Shown: piece by piece, positions 16,658 through 25,506 of the stretch | Position numbering within the stretch: the stretch's first letter is position 1 | Layout: each line of letters opens with the position of its first letter | DNA from: Acidobacteriota bacterium | GTDB taxonomy: Bacteria > Acidobacteriota > Blastocatellia > Chloracidobacteriales > Chloracidobacteriaceae | Assembly: GCA_016208495.1 (NCBI GenBank) | Contig: JACQXX010000002.1 | Location: 1 to 54,152, forward strand | Direction: 5' to 3' | Length of the DNA stretch: 54,152 nucleotides | Notes under the pieces: model-generated | What the model saw: only the letters and a program-made list of their open reading frames with translations | Told to the model about the DNA's origin: nothing | Database searches by the model: none | Position numbers and translations under genes: made by a program

Positions 16658-17476
16658 ATGTTACGTGGTAAGAAGATTGCAATCATTGGTGCTGGAAAGC
16701 TCGGCGAAGCCCTGGTCACTGGCCTGTTACACCGGGCTGATGTCAGCCGGGAAGACATCACCGGGACAGTTGGTCACGAAGCCTCACTCACTCGGGTCTC
16801 AGAGCGACTGGGAATTGCGACCACACTCGATAACCGCCAGGCTGTTGAAGGTCGTGACGTGATTTTGCTGGCGGTTAAGCCCCAAAACATGGATCGAGTC
16901 CTGGGCGAGATTCGACCAGTAGTCAATCGTACTCAACTCTTTATCAGTGTGGCTGCCTCTGTCACCACTTCCTTTATTGAAGAACGCTTGCCGGCTGAAA
17001 CGGCAGTGATTCGGGTGATGCCCAACACGCCAGCCCTCTTAAATGAAGGGATGTCAGTGCTGTGCCGTGGAAAACACGTTACCTCCGATCAGTTGAAAAT
17101 CGCCGAGACCATCTTTTCAGCCGTTGGGAGAACGGCGTTCCTGGATGAAAAACTGATGGACGCCGTGACCGGACTTTCAGGAAGTGGACCCGCCTATATT
17201 TATGTCGTGATTGAATCTCTGGCTGAAGCCGGTGTAAAACTTGGGATTCCAAGAGATATCTCGACGCTTTTGGTGGCGCAGACGATGCTTGGCGCCGCCC
17301 GCATGGCCCTGGAAACCGGCCAGCACCCGGCATTGCTGAAAGATAGTGTGACCACTCCGGCTGGTTGCACCATTGATGGATTGCTTGAACTGGAAGAAGG
17401 AAAGCTTCGGGTGACGTTGATCAAAGCGGTGGTCAAAGCCGCCGAACGTGCCCGCGAACTGGTCCGAACAGAATAA
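16658..17476 (+). CDS. proC: Pyrroline-5-carboxylate reductase
   Basis: A 272-residue NAD(P)H-dependent enzyme catalysing the last step of proline synthesis. The N-terminal Rossmann motif is IIGAGKLGEAL (near residues 9-19). VKPQNMDRVL, RVMPNTPALLNEGM and the C-terminal dimerisation region with DAVTGLSGSGPAYIYVVIESL and DSVTTPAGCTIDGL are all ProC hallmarks. Length is normal. The ATG at 16658 is used because GGAAAGG sits seven bases upstream; an earlier in-frame TTG at 16637 lacks this. No other proline genes are nearby. Confidence 0.96.
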   Translation: MLRGKKIAIIGAGKLGEALVTGLLHRADVSREDITGTVGHEASLTRVSERLGIATTLDNRQAVEGRDVILLAVKPQNMDRVLGEIRPVVNRTQLFISVAASVTTSFIEERLPAETAVIRVMPNTPALLNEGMSVLCRGKHVTSDQLKIAETIFSAVGRTAFLDEKLMDAVTGLSGSGPAYIYVVIESLAEAGVKLGIPRDISTLLVAQTMLGAARMALETGQHPALLKDSVTTPAGCTIDGLLELEEGKLRVTLIKAVVKAAERARELVRTE

Positions 17477-17481
17477 GTATC

Positions 17482-17584
17482 CCAGTCAGTAGTCAGTCGT
17501 TAGTCGTCAGTAGTTCACCAAGTCTATTTGATTGAATTGCTTGATTGTTTTTTAATGCAGGGGTTCCATTCCAAAATGGTATTC
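17482..17584. repeat. Dispersed ~100-bp repeat, copy B
   Basis: Downstream of proC. It opens with clear heptamers (AGTCAGT, AGTCAGT, CGTTAGT, CGTCAGT, AGTTCAC at 17484-17518), then CTATTTGATTGAATTGCTTG, and ends CCAAAATGGTATTCC. It aligns with copy A at 4649-4749 over nearly its full length. Confidence 0.75.
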
Positions 17585-17648
17585 CTTGTCTCACCGCCCT
17601 TTTGTGACTCATCCCGCCTGAGCGGCCTTTAAATCTCAAAAATCACGA

Positions 17649-18803
17649 ATGAAAAGTGCTCAATTCTTGTTGATCGTTACCCTTCTCTTGTGCTCCAGCC
17701 TGGTGGGGTGTCGCTCGTCTTCGTCGCCCCCAGCGCCACCTCCCACACCGCCGGTTCCGATTCCAACCCCGAATCCAGTGACCGGGGTGGGCGATCTCCC
17801 AACTCAATTTGACAAGGTGTTTACCGGTACGATTGGAGACAAAGAGGCGACTCTCTATCTGAATCGGTCGGGAGAAGATCTGGGTGGCGCCTACGTGTTC
17901 GAGGTCCCTAAACCCTTGCTTCACGGAAGGAAAAACGCGTTTCTGCTGGAAGGAAAGCTCCAGGCGGGCGGGCAGTTTTCGCTTGGTGTTCAGCAGGTCG
18001 AACAGAAAATAGCAACCCTGACCGGAAAACTACGAAACGAAACCGGTGCCCAGGGGGCCCAACTCATTGTGGAAGGTGACTGGGCGCCGAGCCAGGGTCA
18101 GTCTAACCCTGCAAAAGTCCGGTTTGTCGAAGAGGTTCAGGCGCTTGGCAATGGGGTCGAATTGAAGGAGCAGGTTCGCAACGATGAAAATCAGCCGGCA
18201 AACTATGTGTTTCAGGCCCGCTACCCGCAACTCACGGGTGCCAAAGATGAACTGTCCCAACGGTTTAACCAGGAAGTCGAACTGCTGGTGGACAAAGCCT
18301 ATCACTCATTTAAAGAACAAGTTGCGCAAAAATACAGTCAGGTTCAGACTCCAGCTCCCGATTCAAATGTTGCCGGTCAACTCAATTCGATGGGAATTCT
18401 CTATGAAGTATTCCTCACCACGTCCGATGTAATCAGCATTCGACTGACAATTGATATCAACTATGTCGGAGTGCCTCCGGTTTTAAAAGATGTCGCTGTA
18501 AACTATGACCGCCGGACTGGAAAAATGCTACAATTGTCCGATCTCTTTGCTCCCAATTCGTCTTTTTTACCCAAACTCTCAACCCTCTGTACCTCACTGG
18601 CTAAGGGGAGTGGCTATACCTTCCCGGACACCAGTGCCAAACCAGAAAACTTTTCAAGCTGGAATCTCAATCGCCGGGGATTGTTGATCAATTTCCAGGT
18701 CCCGTTTGAAGAAGGTGGCACGGTGGAAGCCGTCATTCCCTTTGCTGAACTCAAAGATCTGGTCAATCCGACTGGACCGCTTTCCACACTTGTCAAACCG
18801 TGA
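17649..18803 (+). CDS. Lipoprotein with RsiV-like DUF4163/DUF3298 domains
   Basis: A 384-residue predicted lipoprotein. The signal peptide ends in the lipobox L-V-G-C (C21), followed by a serine- and proline-rich linker (about 22-50). Residues about 55-150 form a beta-rich domain. From about 175 the sequence resembles the DUF4163-DUF3298 pair of RsiV and related envelope proteins: a helix with LVDKAYHSFKEQV, then VISIRLTIDINYVG, a line with AVNYDRRTGKMLQLSDLF, and a final strand set with FSSWNLNRRGLLINFQVPFEEGG. In RsiV this fold senses lysozyme; many other members have no known function, and no sigma factor gene is adjacent here. It is likely anchored in a membrane facing the periplasm. Confidence 0.8.
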   Translation: MKSAQFLLIVTLLLCSSLVGCRSSSSPPAPPPTPPVPIPTPNPVTGVGDLPTQFDKVFTGTIGDKEATLYLNRSGEDLGGAYVFEVPKPLLHGRKNAFLLEGKLQAGGQFSLGVQQVEQKIATLTGKLRNETGAQGAQLIVEGDWAPSQGQSNPAKVRFVEEVQALGNGVELKEQVRNDENQPANYVFQARYPQLTGAKDELSQRFNQEVELLVDKAYHSFKEQVAQKYSQVQTPAPDSNVAGQLNSMGILYEVFLTTSDVISIRLTIDINYVGVPPVLKDVAVNYDRRTGKMLQLSDLFAPNSSFLPKLSTLCTSLAKGSGYTFPDTSAKPENFSSWNLNRRGLLINFQVPFEEGGTVEAVIPFAELKDLVNPTGPLSTLVKP

Positions 18804-18916
18804 GAGAGAGTATAAAAAACGAATTCCACCTTGTATCAATTCAACTGTCATACATTCAATCATTTACAGCTTAACTGGGTTTTCGGCCAGAAGAAAAATG
18901 GGGGGTTCCCAACTAC

Positions 18917-21900
18917 ATGAGCAAAACGCAACTTGAACAAATCCTTGCTGCCGAGTTCGGCATCAATTCCAACTATGTCATTGATCTGTTCCACCTGTTT
19001 CGCCAAAACGCACTGGCAGTGGATGATGAATGGCGGTCATACTTCACCGATTTTATGAAGAAGATGGGTGAGGTTGCGGCGGTGAATGAACCCCAGCCAG
19101 CCCGTGCCGCGGCTATAACGGCAGCGCCGGTTGTCTCAACTCCGGCGGTGGTAACGGCACCCAAAGCCGAAGCCCCAGCTCCCCAACCAGTTTCCGTGCC
19201 GGCAACGCCAAAAGCTGAAGTTTCTAAGCCGGTTGCCTCACCCGTCCCGCCATTGGCTCCAGCCGCAGCGGTGGATGCCTCAATGGAACGGATCCCCCTG
19301 CGTGGGCCAGCGTTGCGAATCGTCGAAAACATGGAATCCAGCCTTTCCGTGCCGATTGCCACCTCCCAACGCCAGATTCCGATCAAGTTGCTGGATGAAA
19401 ATCGACGGTTGATGAACCAATTTCTGGAGCAGTCAGGCCGCAAAGTTTCATTTACTCATATTATTGCGTTTGCCCTGGTCAAAGCCCTGGACCGGTTTCC
19501 CCAACTGAATGCTTTTTTTGAGGTCCAGGATGGGACCTCGTACCGGGTCCAATGCTCGAACGTGAACGTGGGAGTGGCGGTGGACGTCACCAAAAAGGAT
19601 GGTTCACGGACATTGTTGGTACCAAATATCAAAGCCGCCAACAAAATGGATTTTGCTGAACTGGTGGCGGCCTATGATGATGTCGTCAAACGGGCCCGGG
19701 CTGGGAAATTGCAAGTGCCCGACTTTCAGGGCACGACGATTTCGCTCACCAATCCCGGAACCCTTGGCACCACAGCCTCCAATCCCCGCTTAATGGCTGG
19801 TCAGGCATTGATTATTGCCACCGGGGCGATTGAGTACCCACCTGAGTTTCTCGCCATGTCTCCCGAGGCGATTTCCCGAATTGGAATTAGCAAGGTCATG
19901 ACGATCACCAGCACCTATGATCACCGCATTGTGCAGGGGGCCGAATCCGGATCGTTTCTGGCATTTGTTGATGAACTGCTGCGCGGAAAACATCGCTTTT
20001 ACAACACCATCTTTGCGGATTTGGGAATTCCCTATAAGCCTTACCGTTGGGCGGTTGACAGCAATCCGGCAATTTTAGGTATTGATCGTCACCGTGATGA
20101 AGTCCGCAAACAGGCAAGCGTGCTTGAGTTAATCAATGCGCACCGGGTCCGCGGCCATTTGGTGGCTGATATTGATCCACTTGGCGCCATGCAATTCCAG
20201 GAACATCCGGAACTGGATATTGAAACTTATAAATTGACGATTTGGGACCTTGATCGTGAGTTCATTACCGGGGGGCTGGGCAATACTGAAAAGGCGACCC
20301 TCCGGCAGATTTTGCAATTATTGCGAAAGTACTATTGCAGTAAGGTTGGTATTGAATACCGCCATATTCAGAATCCGGAAGAAAAAGAATGGATTCGATC
20401 TCAGATTGAACGCGACCATCCACCCGTTCCGGTTGAAGTGAAAAAGCAGTTGCTGTGGAAACTCATTTCCGCCGAGCAATTCGAACGGTTTCTCGGCGTG
20501 AAATATCTGGGCCAGAAACGGTTTTCGGTCGAAGGGGCTGAAACCATCGTCGCTTTGCTTGACCAGGTGATTGAAAGCGCTCCGTCCCGTGGAATTGACG
20601 ATATTGTGATCGGCATGGCACACCGGGGCCGCTTAAATGTGATTGCCAACGTAATTGGTCACTTCTGTGAGCGGATTTTTACCAGTTTCGAAGGCTCGGT
20701 CCATCCGAAATTCCCGCATGATCAGGGTGATGTGAAATATCACCAGGGGGCGTCAGGAATTCGCGATACGGCGAGTGGAAAACAAGTCAGCGTTTCCGTC
20801 TTATCCAATCCAAGCCACCTGGAATTTGTGGATCCGGTGGTAGAGGGTGTGGTTCGGGCAAAGCAGGATCAGAAAATGGAGTTGGCGACCAAATCCGGTA
20901 TTCTAACCCCATCAGATCGCTACAGCAAATTTGCCGTTTTGTTGCACGGAGATTCGGCGTTTGCGGGAGAGGGAATCGTTCCCGAAACCCTCAACATGTC
21001 CCAACTGGCTGGATACAGCACCTGCGGGACACTCCATTTCATTATTAACAACCAGGTCGGGTTTACTACGACTGCCGAAGACAGCCGGTCATCAACCTAT
21101 AGCACGGATGTGGCCAAAATGGTTCAGGCACCGATTTTCCACATCAATGGTGACGACCCGGAAGCCGCCTATCACGTGTTGCAGTTGGCTCTCGACTACC
21201 GACAAAAATACCACAAAGACATCGTGCTGGATGTGATTGGATTCCGCCGCCACGGTCATAATGAAGGTGACGAACCCACCTATACCCTCCCAATTATGTA
21301 CCAGCGGATTCGAACCCACGAAGGCGTTCGCACCATTTACAGCAATCGGTTAATCAAGGAAGGAGTGGTCACGGCTGAAGAAGTGGCCGGATTAATTGCG
21401 GATCGGGTGCGCCGATATGAAAATGCCTTACTCGGGGCCAAAGAAATCGTATCTCGGCGCGATCTCAAGCCGGTTCTCCCAAATCCGAAAGAACCCGAAG
21501 TCATTGAAGAATTTAGCACCAGTGTCAACCAGGATGTCCTGAAAAAGCTGGCTCATGCCGTCACGGCAGTTCCGCTTGGATTTAACATCAATCCGAAAAT
21601 TGTGGGCCTGTTAACCAAACGGGCCAAAATGGTGGATGGAGAAGTCCCGGTTGATTGGGCAATGGGGGAAACACTGGCATTTGGCTCGATTTTGCTCGAA
21701 GGTGTGACCGTCCGTGCCAGTGGACAGGACACAGTTCGCGGGACATTCAGCCAGCGCCATGCCGTGTTCTTTGACGCCCACACTGCCGAACCCTGGATGC
21801 CACTGACGACACTGTCAACTGAGCAGGGACAATTTCACCTCTATGATAGTCCGCTTTCAGAAGCGGGTGTGCTTGGGTTTGAATACGGATACAGCGTGGC

Positions 21901-22678
21901 TCACCCTGAAGCACTGGTCATTTGGGAAGCTCAGTTTGGCGATTTTGCCAATGCGGCCCAGGTGATCATTGACCAGTTTATTGCTGCTGGTGAAGAAAAA
22001 TGGAATCAGCCAACTCGCCTGGTGCTGTTGTTGCCACACGGTTATGAAGGCCAGGGGCCGGAGCATTCCAGTGCTCGCCTTGAACGGTACCTTCAGCTTT
22101 GTGCGGGCGGCAATATGCAGGTTGTCAATTGCACAAATGCCCGTCAATATTTTCATCTTTTGCGCCGACAGGTAAAGATGACCCATGCCAAGCCGCTGAT
22201 TGTGATGACGCCCAAGAGTTTGTTGCGCCATCCGGAAGCCTCGTCTCCAGTCACCGAATTTACTCAAGTCACCTTCCATCCGGTGCTGCTTGATTCAGCC
22301 TCCAGTGGTTCTGCCCGACGGGTTTTATTATGCAGCGGGAAGGTCTATTACGAATTGAAAGCGAAACTTCGAGAGGGAAAAGAAACCACAACTGCGATTA
22401 TTCGGGTTGAGCAATTGTATCCATTTCCAAAAGCTTTATTGCTGCAGTTGCTGAATTCAGACGCGCTGGTACAGGCAACCGACATTCGATGGGTTCAGGA
22501 AGAGCCCGCAAACCAGGGGGCCTGGACCTTTGTTGAACCACGGTTGCGTCAGTTGTTGCGCCAGAATCAGACCGTCCGCTATGTTGGATTACCCGCGAGT
22601 GGCACTTCAGCCACTGGTTCGTACACCATTCACCAGATGCAACTAAAACAACTTTTGACCGAAGCGTTCGAGAATTAA
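18917..22678 (+). CDS. kgd: Fused 2-oxoglutarate dehydrogenase E2-E1 (Kgd/OdhA type)
   Basis: A 1253-residue multifunctional 2-oxoglutarate enzyme. Residues 1-45 resemble the E1 N-terminal helix (LFHLFRQNALAVDDEWRSYF), then an Ala/Pro linker (about 50-120), an E2 succinyltransferase catalytic domain (about 120-350) and a complete thiamine-diphosphate E1 domain (about 370-1253). There is no lipoyl domain, as in mycobacterial Kgd and corynebacterial OdhA. The E2 active-site region has DHR (about residue 335) followed by I-V-Q-G, the same change from the usual D-G seen in actinobacterial enzymes. E1 landmarks include IGMAHRGRLNV (about 569), GDSAFAGEGIVPE (about 678) and GFRRHGHNEGDEP. In the TCA cycle it converts 2-oxoglutarate to succinyl-CoA with lipoyl and E3 partners, and can also act as a decarboxylase or carboligase. 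The start has GGGGGG about 11 bases upstream. Confidence 0.95.
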   Translation: MSKTQLEQILAAEFGINSNYVIDLFHLFRQNALAVDDEWRSYFTDFMKKMGEVAAVNEPQPARAAAITAAPVVSTPAVVTAPKAEAPAPQPVSVPATPKAEVSKPVASPVPPLAPAAAVDASMERIPLRGPALRIVENMESSLSVPIATSQRQIPIKLLDENRRLMNQFLEQSGRKVSFTHIIAFALVKALDRFPQLNAFFEVQDGTSYRVQCSNVNVGVAVDVTKKDGSRTLLVPNIKAANKMDFAELVAAYDDVVKRARAGKLQVPDFQGTTISLTNPGTLGTTASNPRLMAGQALIIATGAIEYPPEFLAMSPEAISRIGISKVMTITSTYDHRIVQGAESGSFLAFVDELLRGKHRFYNTIFADLGIPYKPYRWAVDSNPAILGIDRHRDEVRKQASVLELINAHRVRGHLVADIDPLGAMQFQEHPELDIETYKLTIWDLDREFITGGLGNTEKATLRQILQLLRKYYCSKVGIEYRHIQNPEEKEWIRSQIERDHPPVPVEVKKQLLWKLISAEQFERFLGVKYLGQKRFSVEGAETIVALLDQVIESAPSRGIDDIVIGMAHRGRLNVIANVIGHFCERIFTSFEGSVHPKFPHDQGDVKYHQGASGIRDTASGKQVSVSVLSNPSHLEFVDPVVEGVVRAKQDQKMELATKSGILTPSDRYSKFAVLLHGDSAFAGEGIVPETLNMSQLAGYSTCGTLHFIINNQVGFTTTAEDSRSSTYSTDVAKMVQAPIFHINGDDPEAAYHVLQLALDYRQKYHKDIVLDVIGFRRHGHNEGDEPTYTLPIMYQRIRTHEGVRTIYSNRLIKEGVVTAEEVAGLIADRVRRYENALLGAKEIVSRRDLKPVLPNPKEPEVIEEFSTSVNQDVLKKLAHAVTAVPLGFNINPKIVGLLTKRAKMVDGEVPVDWAMGETLAFGSILLEGVTVRASGQDTVRGTFSQRHAVFFDAHTAEPWMPLTTLSTEQGQFHLYDSPLSEAGVLGFEYGYSVAHPEALVIWEAQFGDFANAAQVIIDQFIAAGEEKWNQPTRLVLLLPHGYEGQGPEHSSARLERYLQLCAGGNMQVVNCTNARQYFHLLRRQVKMTHAKPLIVMTPKSLLRHPEASSPVTEFTQVTFHPVLLDSASSGSARRVLLCSGKVYYELKAKLREGKETTTAIIRVEQLYPFPKALLLQLLNSDALVQATDIRWVQEEPANQGAWTFVEPRLRQLLRQNQTVRYVGLPASGTSATGSYTIHQMQLKQLLTEAFEN

Positions 22679-22681
22679 AAA

Positions 22682-22704
22682 TTCCTGGGCAAATTGCTCA
22701 GGAA
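22682..22704 (+). terminator. Possible hairpin terminator after kgd
   Basis: TTCCTGGGCAA-A-TTGCTCAGGAA, an 11-bp near-perfect inverted repeat starting four bases after the kgd stop codon. No T-run follows, so this is a weak call. Confidence 0.4.
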
Positions 22705-22938
22705 CTGTGTGTGGAAAAGACTCCGCCAGTTGTTCAGACCAGAGGTTTGATGGTAAGAAATAACTGAATTCGAATGGTTTAGGTGCTCATAGCCTTTAGC
22801 CTGATGAACTGGCGGCGTAATTCCTCGGTCGGTACTGAGTGTCCAGGGTTTCCAGTTTGACTTGTTCACTGGAAAATAGCTTTGAGAAGTTTTGATCGCA
22901 TCTCCATTCAGGAATCAGCAACAACCTGAGGTATAGCC

Positions 22939-23083
22939 TTTCAGAAAATGATTTCCGTTCAGAGTTCAAGCTTTAGCTTGTGAAAATCGTGATATTGTAG
23001 GACTCAAGCACTTGATTCAACTGGAGTTATTCAAATTGTTCATCCGCAGCAAGCTAAAGCTTGAACTCTGCACCTTTTTCTGA
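22939..23083. repeat. Inverted-repeat element with CAGAGTTC ends (MITE-like)
   Basis: A perfect 21-bp inverted repeat (22960-22980 and 23050-23070; outer bases CAGAGTTC, inner AAGCTTTAGCTTG) flanks 69 unrelated bases. A second, outer pair, TTCAGAAAA / TTTTCTGAA, extends the symmetry to about 145 bp. It lies in the 540-base gap between kgd and the GspF-like gene. The rest of that gap shows no gene. Confidence 0.7.
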
Positions 23084-23218
23084 AGAACTCTATGTGAGTC
23101 AAGTGCTATAAGATTGGGATCAGGTCCCGTTCTTGATGAGGTCAGTGAAAGCTTGAAAACAGACTTGTCCTGCAAAATAAACCCAACAGTCAGGTGAATG
23201 AAAAATCAAGGATGATGT

Positions 23219-24424
23219 ATGACACCTCAGAAATCAAGCGCTGCTACTCCAGCAACAACGGCTGTTGCTTCAACGACTGCCGACCGACTGGCTGACCGAC
23301 GAGCTATTACCCTGAGTATTGATGAAAAACTCTCGTTTTTTACCCGGTTGGCAGCCTCGGTTGATTCTGGAAAAGGTATTCCTGGGTTTTTACTGAGTGA
23401 AGTTGAACTCTATGACCTTCTCCAGAAAACAAAGCCTGATTCACGAGCTTTTCTGTTAAGTGGGAAACCAAGCCAGGGGCGAGAGCAACTGGTGCGAGAA
23501 CTGGCCTACCTGATGCTTGAACTTGGAGTTGCTTTTGCACCAGCAGCCCAACACTTCCCAGGTGTCTTTGACCCCTATCTGGTGGCAGTGTTAAACGCGG
23601 CTGAAAAAACAGGTGATTATGGTCCGGTCCTGCGCCGGTATGTGAAAAACCTGATTGATCGCAAAAACATGCGCGACACTCTGATCAATGCCATGATTTA
23701 TCCAGCTTTGGTGCTGGTTGTGGCGCTCGTGGTCATTGTGTTGTTTATGGTGGTCATTGTTCCCGGTTTTTCCAACATTTATGAAGGGTTATTGGGTGAG
23801 GCTCAATTCCATTGGGCGACCCAACTTGTGATTTCGACCTCAAATCTGATTGTTGGATACTGGCCAATCCTGGTGATTGGAGGCGGGGCACTCCTGTTTG
23901 GCGCCTGGTTTGGGCATAAAAATATCCCGCAGGTCAAGGAATTTGAACATCGGGCAATGCTTGCAACGCCTGTGATTGGGACACTGGTTGCTCAAGTTGA
24001 TGCCTTCAACTTTCTGACAACCTTCACTATGTTGGTAAGTGCTGGTGGATTGTTAACCGAGAGTGCTGAACTGGCGGCAGATGCCCTGATTAATTCTGAA
24101 CTGCGGGAAGCCGCACGAAAAGGCGGTGACCATTTTACTTCTGGCCGAACCCACTCACTGGCCGTGGCTTTTGCGACCGAACATCCAATATTTTCACCGG
24201 CTTCAAGTTTCTTTAATGAAATGAAAACCTTTGAAGAGACAGGGCGATTGGAGGTGTTGGAGAAATACGCTGATACCCTCAAGTACAATGCTGATCAAAC
24301 CCGTGATCGCCTCGTCAAACTCATTGAACCATTGTCGTTGTTTCTGCTTGGTGGGCTGGTCGGGTTTTTGGTCTTTGCGTTGTATATGCCAATGTTTGAA
24401 TTAATTGGACGGCTGGCAAAGTGA
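23219..24424 (+). CDS. GspF/PilC-like type II secretion F-domain protein
   Basis: A 401-residue inner-membrane protein with the two T2SSF domains: residues about 40-160 (DEKLSFFTRLAASVDSGKGI) and about 260-380 (DAFNFLTTFTMLVSAGGLLTESAELA). Membrane segments lie near 160-185, 210-235 and 375-398. Family members form the inner-membrane platform of type II secretion systems and type IV pili. No ATPase, pilin or secretin gene is adjacent, so it is either an orphan or acts with genes elsewhere. The start has AAGGATG upstream. The stop codon TGA is formed by the first unit of the octamer repeat that follows. Confidence 0.88.
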   Translation: MTPQKSSAATPATTAVASTTADRLADRRAITLSIDEKLSFFTRLAASVDSGKGIPGFLLSEVELYDLLQKTKPDSRAFLLSGKPSQGREQLVRELAYLMLELGVAFAPAAQHFPGVFDPYLVAVLNAAEKTGDYGPVLRRYVKNLIDRKNMRDTLINAMIYPALVLVVALVVIVLFMVVIVPGFSNIYEGLLGEAQFHWATQLVISTSNLIVGYWPILVIGGGALLFGAWFGHKNIPQVKEFEHRAMLATPVIGTLVAQVDAFNFLTTFTMLVSAGGLLTESAELAADALINSELREAARKGGDHFTSGRTHSLAVAFATEHPIFSPASSFFNEMKTFEETGRLEVLEKYADTLKYNADQTRDRLVKLIEPLSLFLLGGLVGFLVFALYMPMFELIGRLAK

Positions 24425-24579
24425 CAAGGTGACAAGGTGACAAGGTGACCAATTGAGAGGGTGACAAGGTGACAGGGTGACAAGGTGACCACTTGACAAT
24501 CTGACAGGGTGACAAGGTGATAACCTGTGATTTTGTCACCCTGTCACCTTGTCACCCTGTCACCTTGTCACCCTCTCAA
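24421..24579. repeat. Period-8 octamer array folding back on itself, between convergent genes
   Basis: About 20 consecutive eight-base units. The left half is built on GTGACAAG with variants (GTGACAGG, GTGACCAA, TTGACAAT). The right half is the reverse complement (TTGTCACC, CTGTCACC). The two halves can form a hairpin of more than 40 bp. The stop codons of both flanking genes (24422-24424 and 24576-24578) lie inside the outermost units. A two-way terminator function fits, and the second array at 34480-34585 shares the same word. Confidence 0.85.
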
Positions 24580-25079
24580 TGTGGCAGCGTATGGTTTTTA
24601 CTTCGAGAGATTTCAGCCATCTTAGCTTTAAAATCGAGTATTTCCTGTTGAAGTTCCTTGTTGGTCATCGCCACCATTTGAATGGCTAAAATCCCCGCAT
24701 TGCGCCCGGCTCCAATGGCAACTGTGGCCACGGGGACGCCTGAGGGCATTTGGACAATGGATAAAAGGGAATCAAGCCCATTGAGCGACCGACTATGAAT
24801 GGGAACACCGATTACCGGCAGCGGTGTTAATGAAGCGACCATTCCTGGTAAATGAGCGGCCCCGCCGGCACCGGCAATGATAACTTGCAGTCCGCGGATG
24901 TGTGCCGATTCAGCATACAAAACCATATCGCGAGGCGTGCGATGGGCTGAGACAATGCGCACCTCATACGGGACCTCAAATTCTTCACATACCGCCACGG
25001 CTTCCTTCATGGTTGGCAAATCTGAGTCACTACCCATGATTATTCCCACCAATGGAAATGATTTTTCTTTTGTTTCCAT
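24576..25079 (-). CDS. purE: N5-carboxyaminoimidazole ribonucleotide mutase
   Basis: A 167-residue class I PurE, converting N5-CAIR to CAIR in purine synthesis. Diagnostic segments are [10 protein letters not shown] (active-site loop near residue 15), [13 protein letters not shown] (catalytic His near 46), [13 protein letters not shown] and [21 protein letters not shown]. Length and motifs are normal. The start follows GGGGGAA. purK, the preceding step, lies 427 bases upstream on the same strand; the large gap holds a hairpin repeat. Confidence 0.96.
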   Translation of the reverse strand: METKEKSFPLVGIIMGSDSDLPTMKEAVAVCEEFEVPYEVRIVSAHRTPRDMVLYAESAHIRGLQVIIAGAGGAAHLPGMVASLTPLPVIGVPIHSRSLNGLDSLLSIVQMPSGVPVATVAIGAGRNAGILAIQMVAMTNKELQQEILDFKAKMAEISRSKNHTLPH

Positions 25080-25506
25080 AATCGGATTCCCCCTGTGATT
25101 GAGTGATGGAGAGCAAGGAACGATCAGTACTGCATTTTATTCTAGCTTTCAGAGTATACTCTAACACCATCAAAATGTCTTGAGTCAACAGGTTAGAGAA
25201 AGCATAAGTTTTCTGGTTTTTACCCCCGAACTCCATAAGCGCCAGGATAAGGAAAGGTGAGTCTGTTTGAAACAAGGAGATGGGGAGACACGGAGACAAT
25301 TCATGGGGTGTATAAGGTTGAATAAACCCCGATTGAGAGCGGGGGAAGGCGACCATTTGTTTTTTCTCCCTGTCTCCCGCTCTCCTTGTCCCCTTGTCCA
25401 GATCGGGCGCTGTTCCCTTATTCTGGCGCTCATGCCCCCGAACCCGGACTTCCCCTCACCAGGTATGTTGAAAGCCGACTTGCGGTTTATTGGACCGGAG
25501 CGAGCC
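25080..25506. repeat. purK-purE gap with period-8 inverted repeat
   Basis: Between about 25268 and 25400 two arms of eight-base units face each other: GGAGATGG, GGAGACAC, GGAGACAA on the left (about 25272-25296) and CTCCCTGT, CTCCCGCT, CTCCTTGT, CCCCTTGT on the right (about 25368-25399). The arms pair imperfectly. Both belong to the same kind of period-8 sequence as at 24.4 kb, with a different word. The rest of the gap shows nothing else I can support. Confidence 0.55.

Noticed and set aside
19910-19940. DHR followed by I-V-Q-G in the Kgd E2 domain, considered as a defect
   Set aside because: The same change is seen in functional actinobacterial Kgd/OdhA enzymes.
24421-24579. Octamer array considered as a CRISPR array
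   Set aside because: Units are eight bases with no spacers and no cas genes are present.
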